64,000 nucleotides of DNA, from the NCBI GenBank assembly GCA_944380765.1, contig CALWIO010000008.1:1-64000 (forward strand). The letters run 5' to 3'. Position 1 is the stretch's first letter; every line of letters starts with the position of its first letter. Below, piece after piece: positions 51,694 through 61,917 of the stretch. Below the pieces are notes generated by a model. The model saw only the letters and a list, made by a program, of their open reading frames with translations. It was not told the DNA's origin and made no database searches. Source of the DNA: an uncultured Clostridia bacterium (GTDB taxonomy: Bacteria > Bacillota > Clostridia > Oscillospirales > Acutalibacteraceae). Made by a program: the position numbers and the translations under genes.

Positions 51694-54045
51694 CTATTTA
51701 ATATGCCAGATGTCCTCAGCGTATTCCTTTATTGTTCTGTCAGATGAGAATTTGCCCGCGCTGCACATATTAAGCCAGCATTTGCGGTAGAAGCTGTGCT
51801 TGTCCCTGAAAGCCGCGTTGACTTCTTTTTTCCCTTTAAGGTAATCCTCAAAATCAAGCAGCAGGCAGTAGCAGTCAGGACTGTGCCATGACGCGCCTTT
51901 AAGCAGGGAATCGTAAAGCTCTTTGAAAATTCCCGTACCGCCGTCGTCAAGCGTGCCGTCAACCATAGCGTCAAGCGTTCGTTTTACCCTCTTATCGGAC
52001 TTATAAATCTTTTCCGGTGAGTAACTGTCCTTTATTTTCTCAATCTCCTCGACTCTCGCTCCGAAAATAAAGTTGTTCTCCTCGCCCGCTTCCTCAACGA
52101 TTTCAATATTGGCTCCGTCATAAGTTCCGAGAGTAACGGCGCCGTTGAGCATCAGCTTCATATTTCCCGTTCCGCTCGCCTCTGTGCCCGCTGTGGAAAT
52201 CTGTTCGCTGACATCAGCGGCGGCAACCAGCTTTTCGGCATAGGAAACATTATAGTTCTTTACAAAAACAACTTTTAAATATTTTGAAACTTCGCTGTCG
52301 GCGTCAATAAGCCGGGCAACCTCGTTTATAAGCTTGATTATGCCCTTCGCCCTTTTATAGCCGGGCGCCGACTTGGCTCCGAAAATAAAAGTAGTGGGGA
52401 CAAAGTTTTTTAAACTCCCCTCTTTAATCTCAAAATAAAGTTCCAGAATCGCGAGGGCGTTAAGCAGCTGCCGCTTATACTCGTGAAGTCTTTTTATCTG
52501 AATATCAAAAATTGTTGCGCTGTCGGTTTTAACGCCGTCATGCAGCGCGATATACCCGGAAAGCTCGCGTTTCTTTTTCTCTTTTATCTCAATAAAGCGC
52601 TCAATAACCTCGTCATTATCGGCATATTTTTTAAGATTTTCGAGCAGGAACAAATCGGTAACCCATTTATCCGAACCTGAAAGCTCGGTTATGAGTTCGG
52701 ACAGCTCCCTGTTGCACAGCAAAAGCCATCTGCGCTGAGTTATTCCGTTGGTTTTGTTTCTGAATTTTTCAGGATAAACCGAGTACCAGTCTTTCAGAAC
52801 ATCTTTTTTCAGTATATCAGTATGAATCTGCGCCACTCCGTTCACATAACGCGAACAGAATACCGCGAGATACGCCATGTGCACGCGCCTGTCCTGAATA
52901 ATCATCATTTCAGCCGCTTTTTCCTTATCTACACCCGCGTTTTTAAGTTCGGCTCGCAGTCTTTTGTCAATTTCCTTTATAATTCCGAGCACCTGCGGCA
53001 CAGTATCCCGTACAATTTTTACATCCCATTTTTCGAGCGCTTCCTGCATAATGGTATGATTGGTATAATTAAACACATTACGCGCGGTATTAAAAGCAAA
53101 ATCAAAGTCCAGCTTTTCATTTACAATCAAAAGCCTTATTAACTCCGGAATCGCAATAACCGGGTGCGTATCATTAAGCTGAACGGTAACATAATCAGCG
53201 AATTTTGTGAAGTCCGAGCCGTGCACACGCTTGTAATTCCTGATAATATCCTGAAGCGAGGCGCTTGAAAAGAAATACTGCTGTTTAAGCCTTAGCTTTT
53301 TGCCCTCGGCAGTATCGTCATTGGGGTAAAGCACTCTTGAAATATCCTCCGCCCTGTTTTTGAGCGCAACGGATTTATCGTACTTCTGGCTGTTGAACAA
53401 ATCAAAATCAAAGGGAACAACCGGCTCGCTCTGCCAAAGGCGCAGAGTTAAAATACCGCTGTTTTTATAGCCGACAACGGGCATATCGTAAGGCACGGCG
53501 TTTACCGACATATCCTTAAATTCCACCGTTACCGTATCACGCTCGCACCTTAAAGACCAGGGGTCGCCCTGCCTTGTCCAGTCGTCAGCCGTTTCAGTCT
53601 GAAAGCCGTTGACTATATCCTGCTTGAAAAGCCCGAATTTATAGCGTATTCCGTAGCCGTCAAGGGGCAGATTCATAGTCGCCGCGCTGTCTAAAAAGCA
53701 AGCGGCAAGCCTGCCGAGTCCGCCGTTGCCGAGAGCGCTGTCCTCAACCTCTTCAAGCTGTTTCAGAGAAACCTTGTATCCGCGCAGCTCATTTTCGACC
53801 TCGTCATATATCCCTGCCGAAACAAGGTTGTTGAATATTGCTCTGCCAACCAGAAACTCCGCGGAAAAATAATACGCTGTACGCTCCTTTATTCTCTTTT
53901 CACGGCATTTAATCCAGCGGTCGGATATATCTTCCATAAAAGCAGATGACAGCACATCGTGCAGCTCGCCGCTGTTAAGCGCGCAAAGCTCACGCTGATA
54001 TTTGCTTTTGGCAAGAAGCGCCGCGTTTTTTACTATATCCGTCAT
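51694..54045 (-). CDS. glgP: Glycogen/maltodextrin phosphorylase
   Basis: 783-aa PLP enzyme. C-terminal half has the cofactor region STAGTEASGTGNMKLMLNGA with the PLP lysine, and KRLHEYKRQLLN; N-terminal AFTNHT-like stretch is seen as NVFNYTNHTIMQEALEKW. Length is normal. Releases glucose 1-phosphate from imported maltodextrins or storage glycogen; overlaps malQ by four bases and is last in the maltodextrin operon. Confidence 0.94.
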   Translation of the reverse strand: MTDIVKNAALLAKSKYQRELCALNSGELHDVLSSAFMEDISDRWIKCREKRIKERTAYYFSAEFLVGRAIFNNLVSAGIYDEVENELRGYKVSLKQLEEVEDSALGNGGLGRLAACFLDSAATMNLPLDGYGIRYKFGLFKQDIVNGFQTETADDWTRQGDPWSLRCERDTVTVEFKDMSVNAVPYDMPVVGYKNSGILTLRLWQSEPVVPFDFDLFNSQKYDKSVALKNRAEDISRVLYPNDDTAEGKKLRLKQQYFFSSASLQDIIRNYKRVHGSDFTKFADYVTVQLNDTHPVIAIPELIRLLIVNEKLDFDFAFNTARNVFNYTNHTIMQEALEKWDVKIVRDTVPQVLGIIKEIDKRLRAELKNAGVDKEKAAEMMIIQDRRVHMAYLAVFCSRYVNGVAQIHTDILKKDVLKDWYSVYPEKFRNKTNGITQRRWLLLCNRELSELITELSGSDKWVTDLFLLENLKKYADNDEVIERFIEIKEKKKRELSGYIALHDGVKTDSATIFDIQIKRLHEYKRQLLNALAILELYFEIKEGSLKNFVPTTFIFGAKSAPGYKRAKGIIKLINEVARLIDADSEVSKYLKVVFVKNYNVSYAEKLVAAADVSEQISTAGTEASGTGNMKLMLNGAVTLGTYDGANIEIVEEAGEENNFIFGARVEEIEKIKDSYSPEKIYKSDKRVKRTLDAMVDGTLDDGGTGIFKELYDSLLKGASWHSPDCYCLLLDFEDYLKGKKEVNAAFRDKHSFYRKCWLNMCSAGKFSSDRTIKEYAEDIWHIK

Positions 54046-55538
54046 TTTACTTTACCTCTCTTTTCGGGCAGTCTTTTATAAAGCGCGGTATAATACCTTG
54101 TTTTTTCGGCAAGCTCGTCGTCGAAGCTGCCCTCTTTCGCTCTCCACTGCCAGTTATCACGCACGGTTGAGGGAAAATTCATTCTCGCTTCGCTGCCGAG
54201 TCCGAGCAAATCCTGCATAGTTACAATCGCGGTATCGGAAGCGCTGGACCACACCGATTTCATCATTCCCCAATTATACCCTTCACGGCGGGTAAGGCGC
54301 AGATACTCCTTTGCCCTTTTCGCGGTTTTTCGGGGCGCATTTTTAATATACCCGATAGCCGTGTCATTATCATGCGTGCCCACATAAGCCACCGAATTTT
54401 TTGTAAAATGATGAAGCGTATAATCGCAGTCGCCGTCGCTGTCACAGGCGAACTGCAATACTTTCATACCCGGATAACGGCTCTGCCTGAGCATTTTCTT
54501 AACTCCCGGCGTTAAAAATCCCAAATCCTCGGCGATAAGATTCTTTTTTCCGCAGTCTTTTTCGATTTCCCTGAAAAACTCTATGCCGGGGCCTTTTTCC
54601 CAAGTACCTTTTTTTGCGTTCGGGGCGCCGTAAGGAATAGAATAATAAGACTCAAAGCCCCTGAAATGGTCGATTCTTACAATATCGCAAACACGGCAAA
54701 TATGGTTTATACGCTTTTTCCACCACGCATAACCGTCGTTTTTCATATACTCCCATTCATACAGCGGGTTGCCCCAAAGCTGACCGTCTTTTGTAAAGGC
54801 GTCGGGCGGACAGCCTGCCACAAAGCTCGGTTTTTTGTTTTCATCAAGCTGAAAATTCGCGGGATTTGCCCAGACATCCGCGCTGTCAAGAGCGACATAA
54901 ATAGGTATATCGCCGATAATTTTTATACCGAGATAATTGACATATTCCTTTAAAGAATACCACTGACCGTAAAAAAGATACTGTACGGCTTTCCAAAATA
55001 AAATTTCATCTTTAAGCCTTATTGAAGCCGCTGAGAGCGCTTTTTCGGAACGCTGTTTTATATCGTCTTCCCACTCGGTCCACGGCTTGCCGCCGCGTTC
55101 GTTTTTAAGCGCCATATAAAGGGCGTAATCGTCAAGCCAAAAGGAATTTTCCCGGGAAAATTCCGAGTATCCGCCGTCGTCAAAGTTAAACCTGTCAACA
55201 GCCTTTTTCAGCACTTTGAAACGGTTTGCGTACTGCCTGTCAAAATCAACTTTTTCTTCGTCTTTGCCCCAGTTAAAAGAGGAATAATCGCTTCTTTTTA
55301 AAAGTCCGCTCTCACAAAGCAAGTCAAAATCAATAAAATACGGATTGCCCGCAAAGGTAGAAAAGGACTGATAAGGCGAATCGCCGTATCCGGTAGGGCA
55401 AAGAGGAAGAATCTGCCAGTAGCTCTGACCCGCCCGCTCTAAAAAATCGGCAAACTCATAAGCGCTTTTGCCGAGCGTGCCTATTCCGGTTTTTCCGGGA
55501 AGCGAGGAAATGTGCATTAAAACTCCGCTTGCTCTCAT
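54042..55538 (-). CDS. malQ: 4-alpha-glucanotransferase (amylomaltase)
   Basis: 498-aa GH77 enzyme. N-terminal GVLMHISSLPGKTGIGTLG and YWQILPLCPTGYGDSPYQSFS, catalytic nucleophile in IVRIDHFRGFESYY, acid/base region LIAEDLGFLTPGV, and FVGTHDNDT-like YVGTHDNDTAIGY. Disproportionates maltodextrins to chains usable by GlgP. Confidence 0.96.
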   Translation of the reverse strand: MRASGVLMHISSLPGKTGIGTLGKSAYEFADFLERAGQSYWQILPLCPTGYGDSPYQSFSTFAGNPYFIDFDLLCESGLLKRSDYSSFNWGKDEEKVDFDRQYANRFKVLKKAVDRFNFDDGGYSEFSRENSFWLDDYALYMALKNERGGKPWTEWEDDIKQRSEKALSAASIRLKDEILFWKAVQYLFYGQWYSLKEYVNYLGIKIIGDIPIYVALDSADVWANPANFQLDENKKPSFVAGCPPDAFTKDGQLWGNPLYEWEYMKNDGYAWWKKRINHICRVCDIVRIDHFRGFESYYSIPYGAPNAKKGTWEKGPGIEFFREIEKDCGKKNLIAEDLGFLTPGVKKMLRQSRYPGMKVLQFACDSDGDCDYTLHHFTKNSVAYVGTHDNDTAIGYIKNAPRKTAKRAKEYLRLTRREGYNWGMMKSVWSSASDTAIVTMQDLLGLGSEARMNFPSTVRDNWQWRAKEGSFDDELAEKTRYYTALYKRLPEKRGKVK

Positions 55539-55596
55539 ACTATCACTTACCCCATAAAAAATTACATTCTAAATATATTATCTTTGCCGGAAATTG

Positions 55597-56703
55597 TCAA
55601 TCGCATATAAGTTTTTCGCTGACCTTGTCGAAAATATGAATTTTATCTGTATCCACGGCAAGGCGCATATACGAGCCGCTTTTTACGCTTTCGCCTGCCG
55701 GAATCTTTGCCACGATTTTTTTGTCGGCCGCGGTTGCGTACAGATAGTACTCCGCGCCGGTCATCTCAGCTATTTCAACATACAATTCTATTGCGTTCTC
55801 CCCGTTTTTTCCGAGAAAGTACCGTTCAGCGTGAATATCGTCCGGTCTTATGCCCATTACAACCTCTTTATCGGTATAAAGTGACAGGCTGCCGTACATT
55901 CTTTTCGGCAGAAGATAGTCGAACCTGTCAAACACCGCGTGAAAGCCGTCGTTTTTTCTTCTTATAACACAGTCGATAAAGTTTATGGGCGGAGTTCCTA
56001 TAAAACCTGCCACGAACATATTCTGAGGGTGATTATAAAGCATTTGCGGAGTGTCCTGCTGCATTATTACGCCGTCTTTCATCACTACAATTCTGTCGCC
56101 CATAGTCATAGCCTCGGTCTGGTCATGGGTAACATATACAAAAGTTGTTTGAAGCTCTTTGTGAAGCAATGAAATGCGGCTTCTCATTTCTGTTCTGAGC
56201 TTTGCGTCAAGATTTGACAAAGGCTCGTCAAGCAGAAACACCGCGGGCTCGCGCACCATTGCCCTGCCCAGAGCCACACGCTGACGCTGTCCGCCCGAAA
56301 GCGCCCGGGGCTTGCGGTGCAGATAACTTTCAATATCAAGCATTTCAGCCGCGGCTTTTACCTTTTTGTCTATTTCTTTTTTGGGCACTCTGCGGTTTTT
56401 AAGCCCGAACGCCATATTTTTATAAACGCTCATGTGCGGATAAAGAGCGTAACTCTGAAACACCATAGCAATGTCCCTGTCTTTGGGTGAAACTCCGTTT
56501 ACAAGCCTGTCGCCTATATACAGCTCTCCCTCGGTTATATCTTCAAGTCCGGCAATCATACGAAGAGTTGTCGATTTGCCGCAGCCTGAGGGCCCTACGA
56601 GTATGACAAACTCCTTATCGTGAATTTCCAGATTTAGGTTTTCAATCACCGTTGTGTTATCCTCATAGGTCTTTTTTATATTTTTCATTGTTATTGAAGC
56701 CAA
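55597..56703 (-). CDS. ATPase of a carbohydrate ABC importer (MsmK/UgpC/MalK type)
   Basis: 368 aa. Walker [15 protein letters not shown], signature [15 protein letters not shown], Walker [18 protein letters not shown]-loop [10 protein letters not shown], and a C-terminal TOBE/regulatory domain (~residues 240-365). Starts at TTG 56703: the resulting [16 protein letters not shown] matches the family N-terminus and has GGTGG upstream. Such ATPases can serve several sugar importers. Confidence 0.92.
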   Translation of the reverse strand: MASITMKNIKKTYEDNTTVIENLNLEIHDKEFVILVGPSGCGKSTTLRMIAGLEDITEGELYIGDRLVNGVSPKDRDIAMVFQSYALYPHMSVYKNMAFGLKNRRVPKKEIDKKVKAAAEMLDIESYLHRKPRALSGGQRQRVALGRAMVREPAVFLLDEPLSNLDAKLRTEMRSRISLLHKELQTTFVYVTHDQTEAMTMGDRIVVMKDGVIMQQDTPQMLYNHPQNMFVAGFIGTPPINFIDCVIRRKNDGFHAVFDRFDYLLPKRMYGSLSLYTDKEVVMGIRPDDIHAERYFLGKNGENAIELYVEIAEMTGAEYYLYATAADKKIVAKIPAGESVKSGSYMRLAVDTDKIHIFDKVSEKLICD

Positions 56704-56714
56704 AGAACCACCGC

Positions 56715-57557
56715 CTAACCTTTTACCGCGCCGTCAATTACGCCTTTTATTATATATTTTTGGCATATCAGGTAGAAAATAATTATCGGAATTATTGCAA
56801 GCACCAGCATAGCCATAAAGCCGCCCCAGTCAATAGAGCCGTAGGCGCCCTGCATTGTTATCTGAATAGCTACCGACAGAGTTTTGTCGGTTGTGCCGAG
56901 CAGAAGATACGGAAGCAGAAAATCATTCCATATCCACATGGCGTTGAGTATGGCAACCGTTATGGCGGTCGGCTTTAAAATGGGAAACACAACCGCAAAA
57001 AAGGCTTTTACGGGTCCGCAGCCGTCAATCATTGCTGCTTCCTCGATTTCGCGCGGCATACTCTTTATAAATCCGCTGAACATAAAAACAGAAAGTCCCG
57101 CGCCGAAGCCGAGATATACCGGTATTATGCCCAGAACGCTGTTGAGCCCGAGTTTTATGCAAACAGCGGTCATTGTGAACATCACCATTTGAAACGGCAC
57201 TATCATACTGAAAAGAAAAAGGTAATAAACCGCCTTATTAAACCGGCTCTTTACCCTTACTATATACCAAGCCGCCATTGAGGTAAAAATAACTATTGCC
57301 GCCACCGAACCCACTGTTATAACAAGAGTACGAAGAAAAGCCTCAAAAATCCCCGCGGATTTTATTCCGTTGATATAATTTTCAAGACCTACAAAGGTTT
57401 CGGAGTCGGGAAAGCGAAAAGGAGTTCCCACAATATTGAATTTCGATTTAAAGGAGTTCATTACAACAAGATATATGGGAAACAGAAAAATGAACGAAAG
57501 CAGAAGCAACAGCGAAAACCAAAAGGCGTTTTTCACACCGCTTGTTTTATTTTTCAT
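56715..57557 (-). CDS. Sugar ABC transporter permease, MalG type
   Basis: 280 aa, six predicted helices, with the ATPase-coupling EAA loop [25 protein letters not shown] and C-terminal [12 protein letters not shown]. Pairs with the upstream MalF-type permease, whose stop it overlaps (ATGA). Confidence 0.92.
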   Translation of the reverse strand: MKNKTSGVKNAFWFSLLLLLSFIFLFPIYLVVMNSFKSKFNIVGTPFRFPDSETFVGLENYINGIKSAGIFEAFLRTLVITVGSVAAIVIFTSMAAWYIVRVKSRFNKAVYYLFLFSMIVPFQMVMFTMTAVCIKLGLNSVLGIIPVYLGFGAGLSVFMFSGFIKSMPREIEEAAMIDGCGPVKAFFAVVFPILKPTAITVAILNAMWIWNDFLLPYLLLGTTDKTLSVAIQITMQGAYGSIDWGGFMAMLVLAIIPIIIFYLICQKYIIKGVIDGAVKG

Positions 57558-58399
57558 GCCTCCACCTCTTTTCTTGCTGTAATTTTAAGCTGAGTAAAGG
57601 CAATAGCGGCTACAATCAGGAAAAACACAACCGCCTTTGCCTGACCTACTCCCTGCCAGCCTGCTCTGCCGTAAAATGTATTGAATATATCAAGCGCCAG
57701 CATAGCGGTTTCCCGTCCCGGCGCGCCGCCGGTCAAAGCAAGGTTCTGATCAAACAGCTTAAAGGAATTAGTAAGCGTTAAAAACAGGCAAATTGTAACC
57801 GAGGGCATAACCATAGGTATGGTGATATTTTTTAAAACCGAAAGCGAAGAAGCGCCGTCAATCCTCGCGGCTTCGTTTAGTTCTTCCGGAATATTCTGTA
57901 TTCCGGCGATATATATTACCATCATATAACCGATTAACTGCCAGTTCATAAGAAAGACCAGTCCCCAGAATCCGTAATCGGCGCTGTAAGTAATATCCAG
58001 TCCTAATATTCCCAAAAAAGCGTTTATGAGCAAATTCCATATATAGCCGAGCACTATTCCGCCTATAAGATTAGGCATAAAGAACACCGTTCTGAAAAAC
58101 GCTCTGCCCTTTATGGCTTTTGTTAGAAGCAGCGCAAGGCAAAAAGCGAAAAAATTGACGGTTATAACCGAAACAACCGTGAATTTGACCGTGAACCAGA
58201 GGGCGTTTATAAAATTTTCGTCCTGCGTAAAAGCCTTGATGTAATTGTCAATGCCTGTCCATTCGGCGTTTTCAACTGTTGTAAATTTTGTAAACGACAG
58301 ATATATTCCCATTAAAAAAGGTATCAAAAATACCGTTACAAAAGACAAAAGAGTCGGCAGCAAAAATACGGGAAAGTATTTTTTTATATTTTTTTCCAT
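57554..58399 (-). CDS. Sugar ABC transporter permease, MalF type
   Basis: 281 aa, six predicted helices, EAA loop EELNEAARIDGASSLSVLKNITIPMVMP. Start ATG 58399 (MEKNIKKYFPVFLL); the open frame upstream runs into a GC-rich hairpin and is unlikely to be coding. Ribosome-binding site AGGGG is modest. Confidence 0.92.
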   Translation of the reverse strand: MEKNIKKYFPVFLLPTLLSFVTVFLIPFLMGIYLSFTKFTTVENAEWTGIDNYIKAFTQDENFINALWFTVKFTVVSVITVNFFAFCLALLLTKAIKGRAFFRTVFFMPNLIGGIVLGYIWNLLINAFLGILGLDITYSADYGFWGLVFLMNWQLIGYMMVIYIAGIQNIPEELNEAARIDGASSLSVLKNITIPMVMPSVTICLFLTLTNSFKLFDQNLALTGGAPGRETAMLALDIFNTFYGRAGWQGVGQAKAVVFFLIVAAIAFTQLKITARKEVEA

Positions 58400-58422
58400 A
58401 AAACCAGCCCCTGCGGCATACT

Positions 58423-58444
58423 CGCCCCGCAAAAGAGCGGGGCG
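58423..58444 (-). other. Stem-loop between binding protein and permease genes
   Basis: CGCCCCGC (58423-58430) pairs perfectly with GCGGGGCG (58437-58444), six-base loop, no T tract. It lies between the solute-binding-protein gene and the first permease gene, where such hairpins typically protect the upstream mRNA and lower downstream expression. Confidence 0.7.
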
Positions 58445-58457
58445 ACTGTAATTTCAA

Positions 58458-59810
58458 TTATGAGTTTTCGCTTTTCCAGCGTTCAACAAACAGCTTTTTA
58501 ACCTCGTCCCAGCTTTTTGTTCCCTGGGCGTACTGCAAGAGAGCCGCTCCGAAATCGCTCTTAAAGGTCTGACCGGGGAAAACGGTGAAGTACCACGGAA
58601 TGTTAGTCACATCGCCGTTGTTCATCCATTTTACTACCTCCAAAGCCAGCGGGTCCTCAGGGCGCTCGTCCTCTGAGAAAGTATCAAAGGGCGCAATCAT
58701 TTCAAGCTGATTTATTACATAATCCTTGCCGGTTTCGCTTGAAAACAGCCAGTACATAAAATCAGCCGCCGCCTGCTGTTCTTCTTGTGAAGCTTTTGAA
58801 TTTATAGCGAAGAAATTTTCGGTGCCTATACAAAGTCCTTGCTTTTCCTCTCCGTCAATTCCCATATATATGGGCAGATATTTAATATTTTCCGCTTTTA
58901 CCTTGTTGCCGCTTACAGCTTTTATCTGCGCCCACGCCCAGTTGCCGTTCTGCACCATAGCGCATTTTTCAAGCGCAAATTCCGCCATGGACTCGTCAAC
59001 AATTTTTGAGCCGAGAGTTTTCTTATCGGTTGTAGAGTTGTTTATATAAAGGTCAAAAATGCTTTTAAAGTTTTCGGCGTACTTAAAAGCGACTGTTTTT
59101 GTCTCGTCACTCGTAAGGTCGATGTTGTTATCCTTAAACTCATAATAAACTGGTATATTGGCGAGATGCGTCTGCCAGCGCCAGTCCTCGCCGGTTTTAA
59201 GGGAAGTTACAGCGAACACGCCTTCAATACCGAGTTTTTCGGCGTTTTTCTGCATGTCCTCAACAACCGCTTTCAAAGCCGCAAAGCTCTTAATTTCATC
59301 CATTGATTTGTATTCAGTTGCTTTCTCCGGCAAAGCAAAATACTTGTCGGTAACAGCACTGTTATAAATAATTCCGTACCCTTCTACAACATAGGGTATG
59401 CCGTAAACTTTTCCGTTATTTGTTACGGCAAGGGACTTGTCCGTTAAATGCTCATAAAGCTTTGTGCCGGATAAATCGGCGCAGTAGTCTTTCCAGTTTG
59501 CGTAACCTTTCGGGCCGTTTATCTGAAAAAGCACCGGCGCCTCCTTTGTGCCCATTTTAGCCGCGAGAGTCTGCTCATAGTTACCGCTTGCCGCTGTTTC
59601 AACAATCAGCTTTACGCCTGTTTCCTTTTCATAAGCCGCGGCGATTTTATCGTAAATCTGCGCTACTTCCGGCTTGAAATTTAAAAATCTCACCGTAACC
59701 TGTCCGTCGGAATTATCTCCGGTCGCGCTGTTGCCGCTGTTATTTGAGCAAGCCGTAAAGCATACCGTGATAAGACAAAGCGCGGTAAATAATGAAATTA
59801 TTCTTTTCAT
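58458..59810 (-). CDS. Sugar ABC transporter solute-binding lipoprotein
   Basis: 450 aa. Signal peptide with lipobox (LITVCFTAC, lipidated Cys about residue 21), then a family 1 binding-protein fold: NFKPEVAQIYDKIAAAYEKETGVKL near the N-terminus and the hinge-rich FFAINSKASQEEQQAAADFMYWLFSSE later. Start ATG 59810 with AGGAGG. With MalQ and GlgP downstream, maltodextrins are the likely ligand. First gene of the importer operon. Confidence 0.9.
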   Translation of the reverse strand: MKRIISLFTALCLITVCFTACSNNSGNSATGDNSDGQVTVRFLNFKPEVAQIYDKIAAAYEKETGVKLIVETAASGNYEQTLAAKMGTKEAPVLFQINGPKGYANWKDYCADLSGTKLYEHLTDKSLAVTNNGKVYGIPYVVEGYGIIYNSAVTDKYFALPEKATEYKSMDEIKSFAALKAVVEDMQKNAEKLGIEGVFAVTSLKTGEDWRWQTHLANIPVYYEFKDNNIDLTSDETKTVAFKYAENFKSIFDLYINNSTTDKKTLGSKIVDESMAEFALEKCAMVQNGNWAWAQIKAVSGNKVKAENIKYLPIYMGIDGEEKQGLCIGTENFFAINSKASQEEQQAAADFMYWLFSSETGKDYVINQLEMIAPFDTFSEDERPEDPLALEVVKWMNNGDVTNIPWYFTVFPGQTFKSDFGAALLQYAQGTKSWDEVKKLFVERWKSENS

Positions 59811-59832
59811 TTTGAACCTCCTGTTTTTCGTC

Positions 59833-59851
59833 TTATTGCACAAAGCAATAA
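59833..59851. promoter_or_regulatory. Palindrome upstream of the binding-protein gene
   Basis: TTATTGC-ACAAA-GCAATAA, a 7-bp perfect inverted repeat in the 5' region of the sugar operon; could be an operator of a sugar-responsive repressor or a leader hairpin. No strong -35/-10 pair was found nearby. Confidence 0.4.
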
Positions 59852-59973
59852 CTTTTTATCTATTTTTAACAAATATGCGCTGAAAAATTCAACGAAATTA
59901 GAATCAAAAAATATTGTATTTTAAAGGTTATTAAAGTATAATTACTTATATAATGATGACAGAGGGCAAAAGA

Positions 59974-60552
59974 ATGAGGATTTTGGAAGAAAGAATTTTA
60001 AAGGACGGTAAGGTTTTTTCCGGTAATGTTCTGAAAGTTGACAGCTTTTTAAATCATCAGATTGATGTAAAGCTCCTTGCGGAAATAGGAAAAGAACTGA
60101 AAAAGCTATATAATGACTGTGCTATCACAAAAGTGCTTACTATCGAGGCTTCGGGTATAGGTGTAGGCTGTATGGTGGCGCAGTTTTTTGATTGTCCCCT
60201 TATTTTCGCCAAAAAATCAAAGACAATAAATATTAAGGGCGATGTTTACACAAGCCAGGTTGAGTCTTTTACTCATCAGTGCACTTACGATATTATTGTT
60301 TCCAAAGACTTTTTAAAAAATACCGACACAGTGCTTATAGTTGATGATTTCCTCGCGAAAGGCAACGCCCTTAACGGTCTTATTGACATTGTCCGTCAGG
60401 CGGGAGCGAAACTTGCCGGCTGCGGAATAGCCATTGAAAAAGGCTATCAGGGCGGAGGCGACAAGCTGAGAAATCAGGGTATTCGCGTTGAGTCAATGGC
60501 AATTATTGAAAAAATGGACGACAAAACCGGAGAAATTGTTTTCCGTCGGTAA
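59974..60552 (+). CDS. xpt: Xanthine phosphoribosyltransferase
   Basis: 192 aa. PRPP-binding motif VLIVDDFLAKGNALNGLI, N-terminal LKVDSFLNHQIDVKL and TIEASGIG, typical of Xpt. ATG 59974 is the start: two earlier in-frame ATGs (59953, 59956) overlap the TATAAT at 59949-59954 and would not be transcribed. The leader is about 13 bases, so no purine riboswitch is present. Converts xanthine to XMP. Confidence 0.93.
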   Translation: MRILEERILKDGKVFSGNVLKVDSFLNHQIDVKLLAEIGKELKKLYNDCAITKVLTIEASGIGVGCMVAQFFDCPLIFAKKSKTINIKGDVYTSQVESFTHQCTYDIIVSKDFLKNTDTVLIVDDFLAKGNALNGLIDIVRQAGAKLAGCGIAIEKGYQGGGDKLRNQGIRVESMAIIEKMDDKTGEIVFRR

Positions 60553-60605
60553 TTTAAGTAAATAGCAGCATTCGCTGTTAAATAAAAAACAAAGGAGAAA
60601 AAAAC

Positions 60606-61859
60606 ATGAAAAACTTTAAGAAAATTCTTGCAGTTGTCATGGCTATCGCTTTGATTGCAACAGTTTTCGCTGCCTGCGGTGAAAAAGAGCCCAATGCTGA
60701 GACTCCCGAAGGCAAGATGAAAGTCGGCTTCATTTTCCTGCATGACGAAAACTCAACCTATGACAAAAACTTCATCGACGCTGCGGTTGCCGCCTGCGAA
60801 GAACTCGGAGTTGAGTATGTAGGCAAGACCAACATTCCCGAAAACGCCGACTGCTATGAGGCTGCCGCAGACCTTGCTGACAGCGGATGCAGCATCGTAT
60901 TCGCCGATTCATTCGGTCACGAACAGTTTGTTATGCAGGCTGCCGAGGAATTCCCGAATGTTCAGTTCTGCCACGCAACAGGCACAATGGCTCACACAGC
61001 CGGACTTGCGAACTTCCACAACGCTTTCGCCTCCATCTATGAAGGCCGTTATCTTGCAGGCGTTGCCGCCGGTATGAAGCTCAACGAAATGATTGAGGCC
61101 GGTGAGTTCACGGCTGACGAAGCAAAAATCGGTTATGTAGGCGCTTTCACATATGCCGAAGTTATTTCCGGTTACACCTCTTTCTTCCTCGGCGCTCGCT
61201 CGGTTTGCCCGACCGCTACAATGGAAGTTCAGTTCACAGGTTCATGGTATGATGAAACAGGCGAAAAAGAAGCAGCTACAACTCTTATCAACCGCGGCTG
61301 CAAACTCATAAGCCAGCATGCTGACTCAATGGGCGCTCCCACTGCCTGCGAGTCCGCCGGCGTTCCCAATGTTTCCTACAACGGAAGCACTGTCGCAACC
61401 TGCCCCAACACCTTCATCATCTCTTCAAAGATTGACTGGACACCCTATTTTAAATACATGATTAACTGCGTAAAAGAAGGCAAGGCTATTGACGCTGACT
61501 GGACCGGAACAATCGCTACCGGCTCTGTTGTAGTCACAGAAGTTAACGAGCAGGCCGCCGCTGAGGGCACTCAGGCTAAGCTTGACGAAGTTAAGAAGGG
61601 CCTTGAAGACGGCACTATCAAAGTATTTGACACAAGCACATTCACCGTTTCCAACATCACCGACACCATCAACACCGGCGCGGTTGTTGACGCGGACAAG
61701 CACCTTACAAGCTATAAGGCTGATGTAAATACAGACGCGGCTTATGAGAAGGACACCGAGGTTGTTGAGAACGGCCAGTTCATGGAGTCAAAATATCGTT
61801 CCGCACCTTATTTCGACCTCAGAATTGACGGAATTACAACTCTTAACGAGAAGTTCTGA
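60606..61859 (+). CDS. BMP-family nucleoside-binding lipoprotein
   Basis: 417 aa. Signal peptide with lipobox TVFAAC (Cys about 23), then a basic-membrane-protein/PnrA-type fold: VGFIFLHDENSTYDKNFIDAA, NFHNAFASIYEGRYLAGVAAGM, KIGYVGAFTYAEV. Such proteins bind purine nucleosides for an ABC importer, encoded directly downstream. Strong AGGAG at -11. Confidence 0.9.
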   Translation: MKNFKKILAVVMAIALIATVFAACGEKEPNAETPEGKMKVGFIFLHDENSTYDKNFIDAAVAACEELGVEYVGKTNIPENADCYEAAADLADSGCSIVFADSFGHEQFVMQAAEEFPNVQFCHATGTMAHTAGLANFHNAFASIYEGRYLAGVAAGMKLNEMIEAGEFTADEAKIGYVGAFTYAEVISGYTSFFLGARSVCPTATMEVQFTGSWYDETGEKEAATTLINRGCKLISQHADSMGAPTACESAGVPNVSYNGSTVATCPNTFIISSKIDWTPYFKYMINCVKEGKAIDADWTGTIATGSVVVTEVNEQAAAEGTQAKLDEVKKGLEDGTIKVFDTSTFTVSNITDTINTGAVVDADKHLTSYKADVNTDAAYEKDTEVVENGQFMESKYRSAPYFDLRIDGITTLNEKF

Positions 61860-61875
61860 TTATTTTAACACTTTA

Positions 61876-61905
61876 CTCAAGCGGGGTATTTATGCCCCGC
61901 TTGAG
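61876..61905 (+). other. GC-rich stem-loop after the binding-protein gene
   Basis: CTCAAGCGGGG (61876-61886) pairs perfectly with CCCCGCTTGAG (61895-61905); the following GACTTTCTTATT is a poor T tract. Probably a partial terminator or mRNA stabiliser giving excess binding protein over transporter. Confidence 0.7.
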
Positions 61906-61917
61906 GACTTTCTTATT

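Noticed and set aside
59900..59973. Purine riboswitch before xpt
   Set aside because: The TATAAT at 59949-59954 leaves a leader of about 13 bases, too short for a riboswitch, and no conserved purine-aptamer blocks are visible.
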